From Siphonodentalium dalli (Eukaryota; Mollusca; Scaphopoda; Gadilida; Siphonodentaliidae): 64,000 nucleotides of DNA. A program made the position numbers and the translations under genes. This document shows, in pieces, positions 62,620-64,000 of this stretch; positions within the stretch are counted from its first letter, which is position 1, and each line of letters starts with the position of its first letter. The DNA lies in the NCBI GenBank assembly GCA_032622095.1, contig CP136066.1:186096716-186160715 (forward strand), read 5' to 3'. A model generated the notes under the pieces. The model saw only the letters and a program-made list of their open reading frames with translations. It did no database searches and was not told where the DNA came from.

Positions 62620-62932
62620 GTCCCATAATAATAATCATTAAGATTATTACCCCGGTCATAGGGCATTGGCTACCTATCCTCGATTAGGATGAATCAACCC
62701 GACCAGCTAATGAGCTCATCAGGATTAACATACTGATAATAACAATCGACTCCTGACCGGGTACTCGGTTAACGGGCGAGTCCCCCGCGACAAATGTGGT
62801 ACGAGATCGCTTGTCGAGGGCAACCAACGCAGTGTTTGGTGTTCAGTGGCAGAGAGCTGGATTCGAACGCATGATGTTTTCACACCATGATATTACGAGT
62901 CGAGTAGTTTAACCACTGAACCACGGCGCCAC
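62620..62932 (-). mobile_element. tRNA-derived SINE
   Basis: Minus strand: A box TGGTTCAGTGGT (62912-62923) and B box GCGTTCGAATCC (62859-62870), then a body ending in an ATT-rich tail near 62630. CCATAA occurs at both edges and may be a short target duplication. It does not fold as a normal tRNA: the A-B spacing is about 42 bp with no clear anticodon arm. Confidence 0.7.
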
Positions 62933-62947
62933 CATAAATTTAAGGTA

Positions 62948-63106
62948 TAGAGGGGTAATGTCACAGGCGCTATACTCGACCGTCATCTCATAATTGGCAG
63001 TCACGTTATATTCAACTAATAAATGGATCTCTTTCGGTGGTTTCTAAAAACACAAAAGTGGGTGGAACATCTTGACGAGTATAGCTCTTGCGACATTACC
63101 CCTCTA
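62948..63106. mobile_element. Small foldback MITE
   Basis: TAGAGGGGTAATGTC at the left is mirrored by GACATTACCCCTCTA at the right; inner CTATACTCG / CGAGTATAG also pair. Confidence 0.8.
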
Positions 63107-63404
63107 GACCTCTACCAACCATAACTAGCACTAAAGATACATCCATGGTTCCAGACCTCATGTTACAGCAACAACAGAAAAACATATAATTAAATATCTT
63201 TTCTGCATTGTTCTGTTGAAAAACAAATTACCCTGAATACATTTTTAAAACAATATAATTTTAAAATAACTAATTAAATAGCAGTATAGCACAGTGTAAA
63301 GAAGATATAATTATGTCTGAAGAGCTTCTCTTGATATTTGTGTATTACCAGTTAAAGCCAATATAAAAAACTATTGCTAGATTTACATCCCCTCCGGACC
63401 AGAT

Positions 63405-63917
63405 TTTAGTCCCCTCCTCAACAGGGGGGATTTCCGGGCACGTGTGCCGGGGTGGCCGGGTGGGTGTTCGATGGGACCATCAAACAATTTTTTTTTCCTG
63501 CAAGTCTTTTGACTGTTTTTGCAATAAGTTTGGCTTAAAACACCTTAGAATAAGAGAAATAATGTAATTCTAAATGCTAAACTGCACACGACTGCAGGCA
63601 GTTGTGTTGTATTTTATTGCAAATTTTGAAATCAAAGATGGCCGCTGGCAGCCATGTTTTTTGGGCCGAATGACCTCAAAATGACTCGTTCCTACTTACA
63701 TGTCAATGTTAACATCCGTTACAAATAGTATGGACAGAAATTCATATACAGCTGTTTACAGTGAATTTCCCCCCGCAAATCTCTGTGTTGGTGTTAAAAG
63801 GGGGGTGGATGTCCAAAAATGATCGAAAAAAACTGCCGAAAACGGAAACAATTTTGGACGCGGGGGTGGGTGGGTCCCAACAAAACAATATCTGACCCCC
63901 CCCCCCCCCCCCTGTCC
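63405..63917. mobile_element. G-tract-ended element, copy 2 (inverted relative to 27.1 kb)
   Basis: GATGGCCGCTGGCAGCCATG, GGCCGAATGACCTCAAAATG and CATATACAGCTGTTTACAGT are the reverse of 27.3-27.45 kb. It ends in a 17-base C tract (63896-63912). Confidence 0.75.
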
Positions 63918-64000
63918 TCAATATTTTATTTGGATATCTTTTATGTCAAAAAAAATTCTCTCATGTCGTCAAAATACATTTCGATGACACATTAGATTGT

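Larger units (their letters stand above)
62040..63350. other. Right flank of the satellite
   Basis: 62405-62460 is an inverted match to the leader motif (TTAAGCGAACGCCACATTGA against ATGTGGCATTCGCTTAA). 62115-62200 and 63280-63350 are diverged direct copies (ATGTCTGAAGAG, TCTCTTGA). The 88-residue frame at 61950-62216 has no known motif. Confidence 0.5.

Noticed and set aside
62856-62932. Functional tRNA gene
   Set aside because: Good A and B boxes but the spacing and lack of an anticodon arm fit a SINE; the same applies to 2060-2192 and 31415-31495.

Overview
The window is animal (metazoan) nuclear DNA, AT-rich and mostly non-coding. One real protein-coding gene is visible: three exons of a TREK/TRAAK-like two-pore potassium (K2P) channel on the minus strand. 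The rest is mobile-element and tandem-repeat sequence. Three tRNA-derived SINEs, a decayed LINE, many short foldback (MITE-like) elements and a decayed transposon-type protein of a family I know from marine invertebrates suggest an invertebrate, probably marine. I cannot name the species or phylum.

Layout. Positions 1-2261 should be intron 3 of the channel if its missing last exon(s) lie beyond the left edge. Exon 3 is 2262-2594, exon 2 is 3133-3294 and exon 1 is 27893-28034. All three junctions are phase 1, and the second falls inside the first selectivity-filter glycine codon. Intron 1 is 24.6 kb and is packed with repeats: a 1-kb array of dyad GATATC motifs beside exon 2, nested TA-flanked elements (4.36-5.06 and 6.94-7.95 kb), a LINE 3' end (8.96-10.14 kb), two inverted copies of a roughly 3-kb repeat (10.18-13.40 and 22.39-25.47 kb), an array built on ATCTCGTTTAAACGAGAT (13.4-13.7 kb), clusters of TTGCGCTTAAGCGCAA motifs (16.4-20.4 kb), a 161-bp tandem repeat (19.3-20.1 kb) and several foldback elements.

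Upstream of the channel (28.0-36.6 kb) lie a duplicated anonymous segment, the decayed transposon-type gene (29.77-31.73 kb) split by a SINE with a perfect 12-bp target duplication, a TACCATGG-rich array, a 30-bp minisatellite open on both strands, and more foldbacks, two of them flanked by TTAA.

From 36.6 to 62.0 kb lies a satellite of about 25 kb. Its monomers come in a roughly 120-bp form and a roughly 180-bp form; the longer form carries a palindromic cassette with 18-bp perfect arms. About seventy cassettes are present. The leader in front of the array is repeated at 38.2-39.8 kb, and a short inverted match to it lies beyond the right end near 62.4 kb, so the array may belong to a composite mobile element. 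The last 2 kb hold a SINE, a small foldback and a second copy of a G-tract-ended element also found at 27.1 kb.

Apart from the channel exons and the decayed mobile genes, I regard the open reading frames as chance or repeat-driven. No rRNA, functional tRNA, CRISPR or operon-type feature was found.
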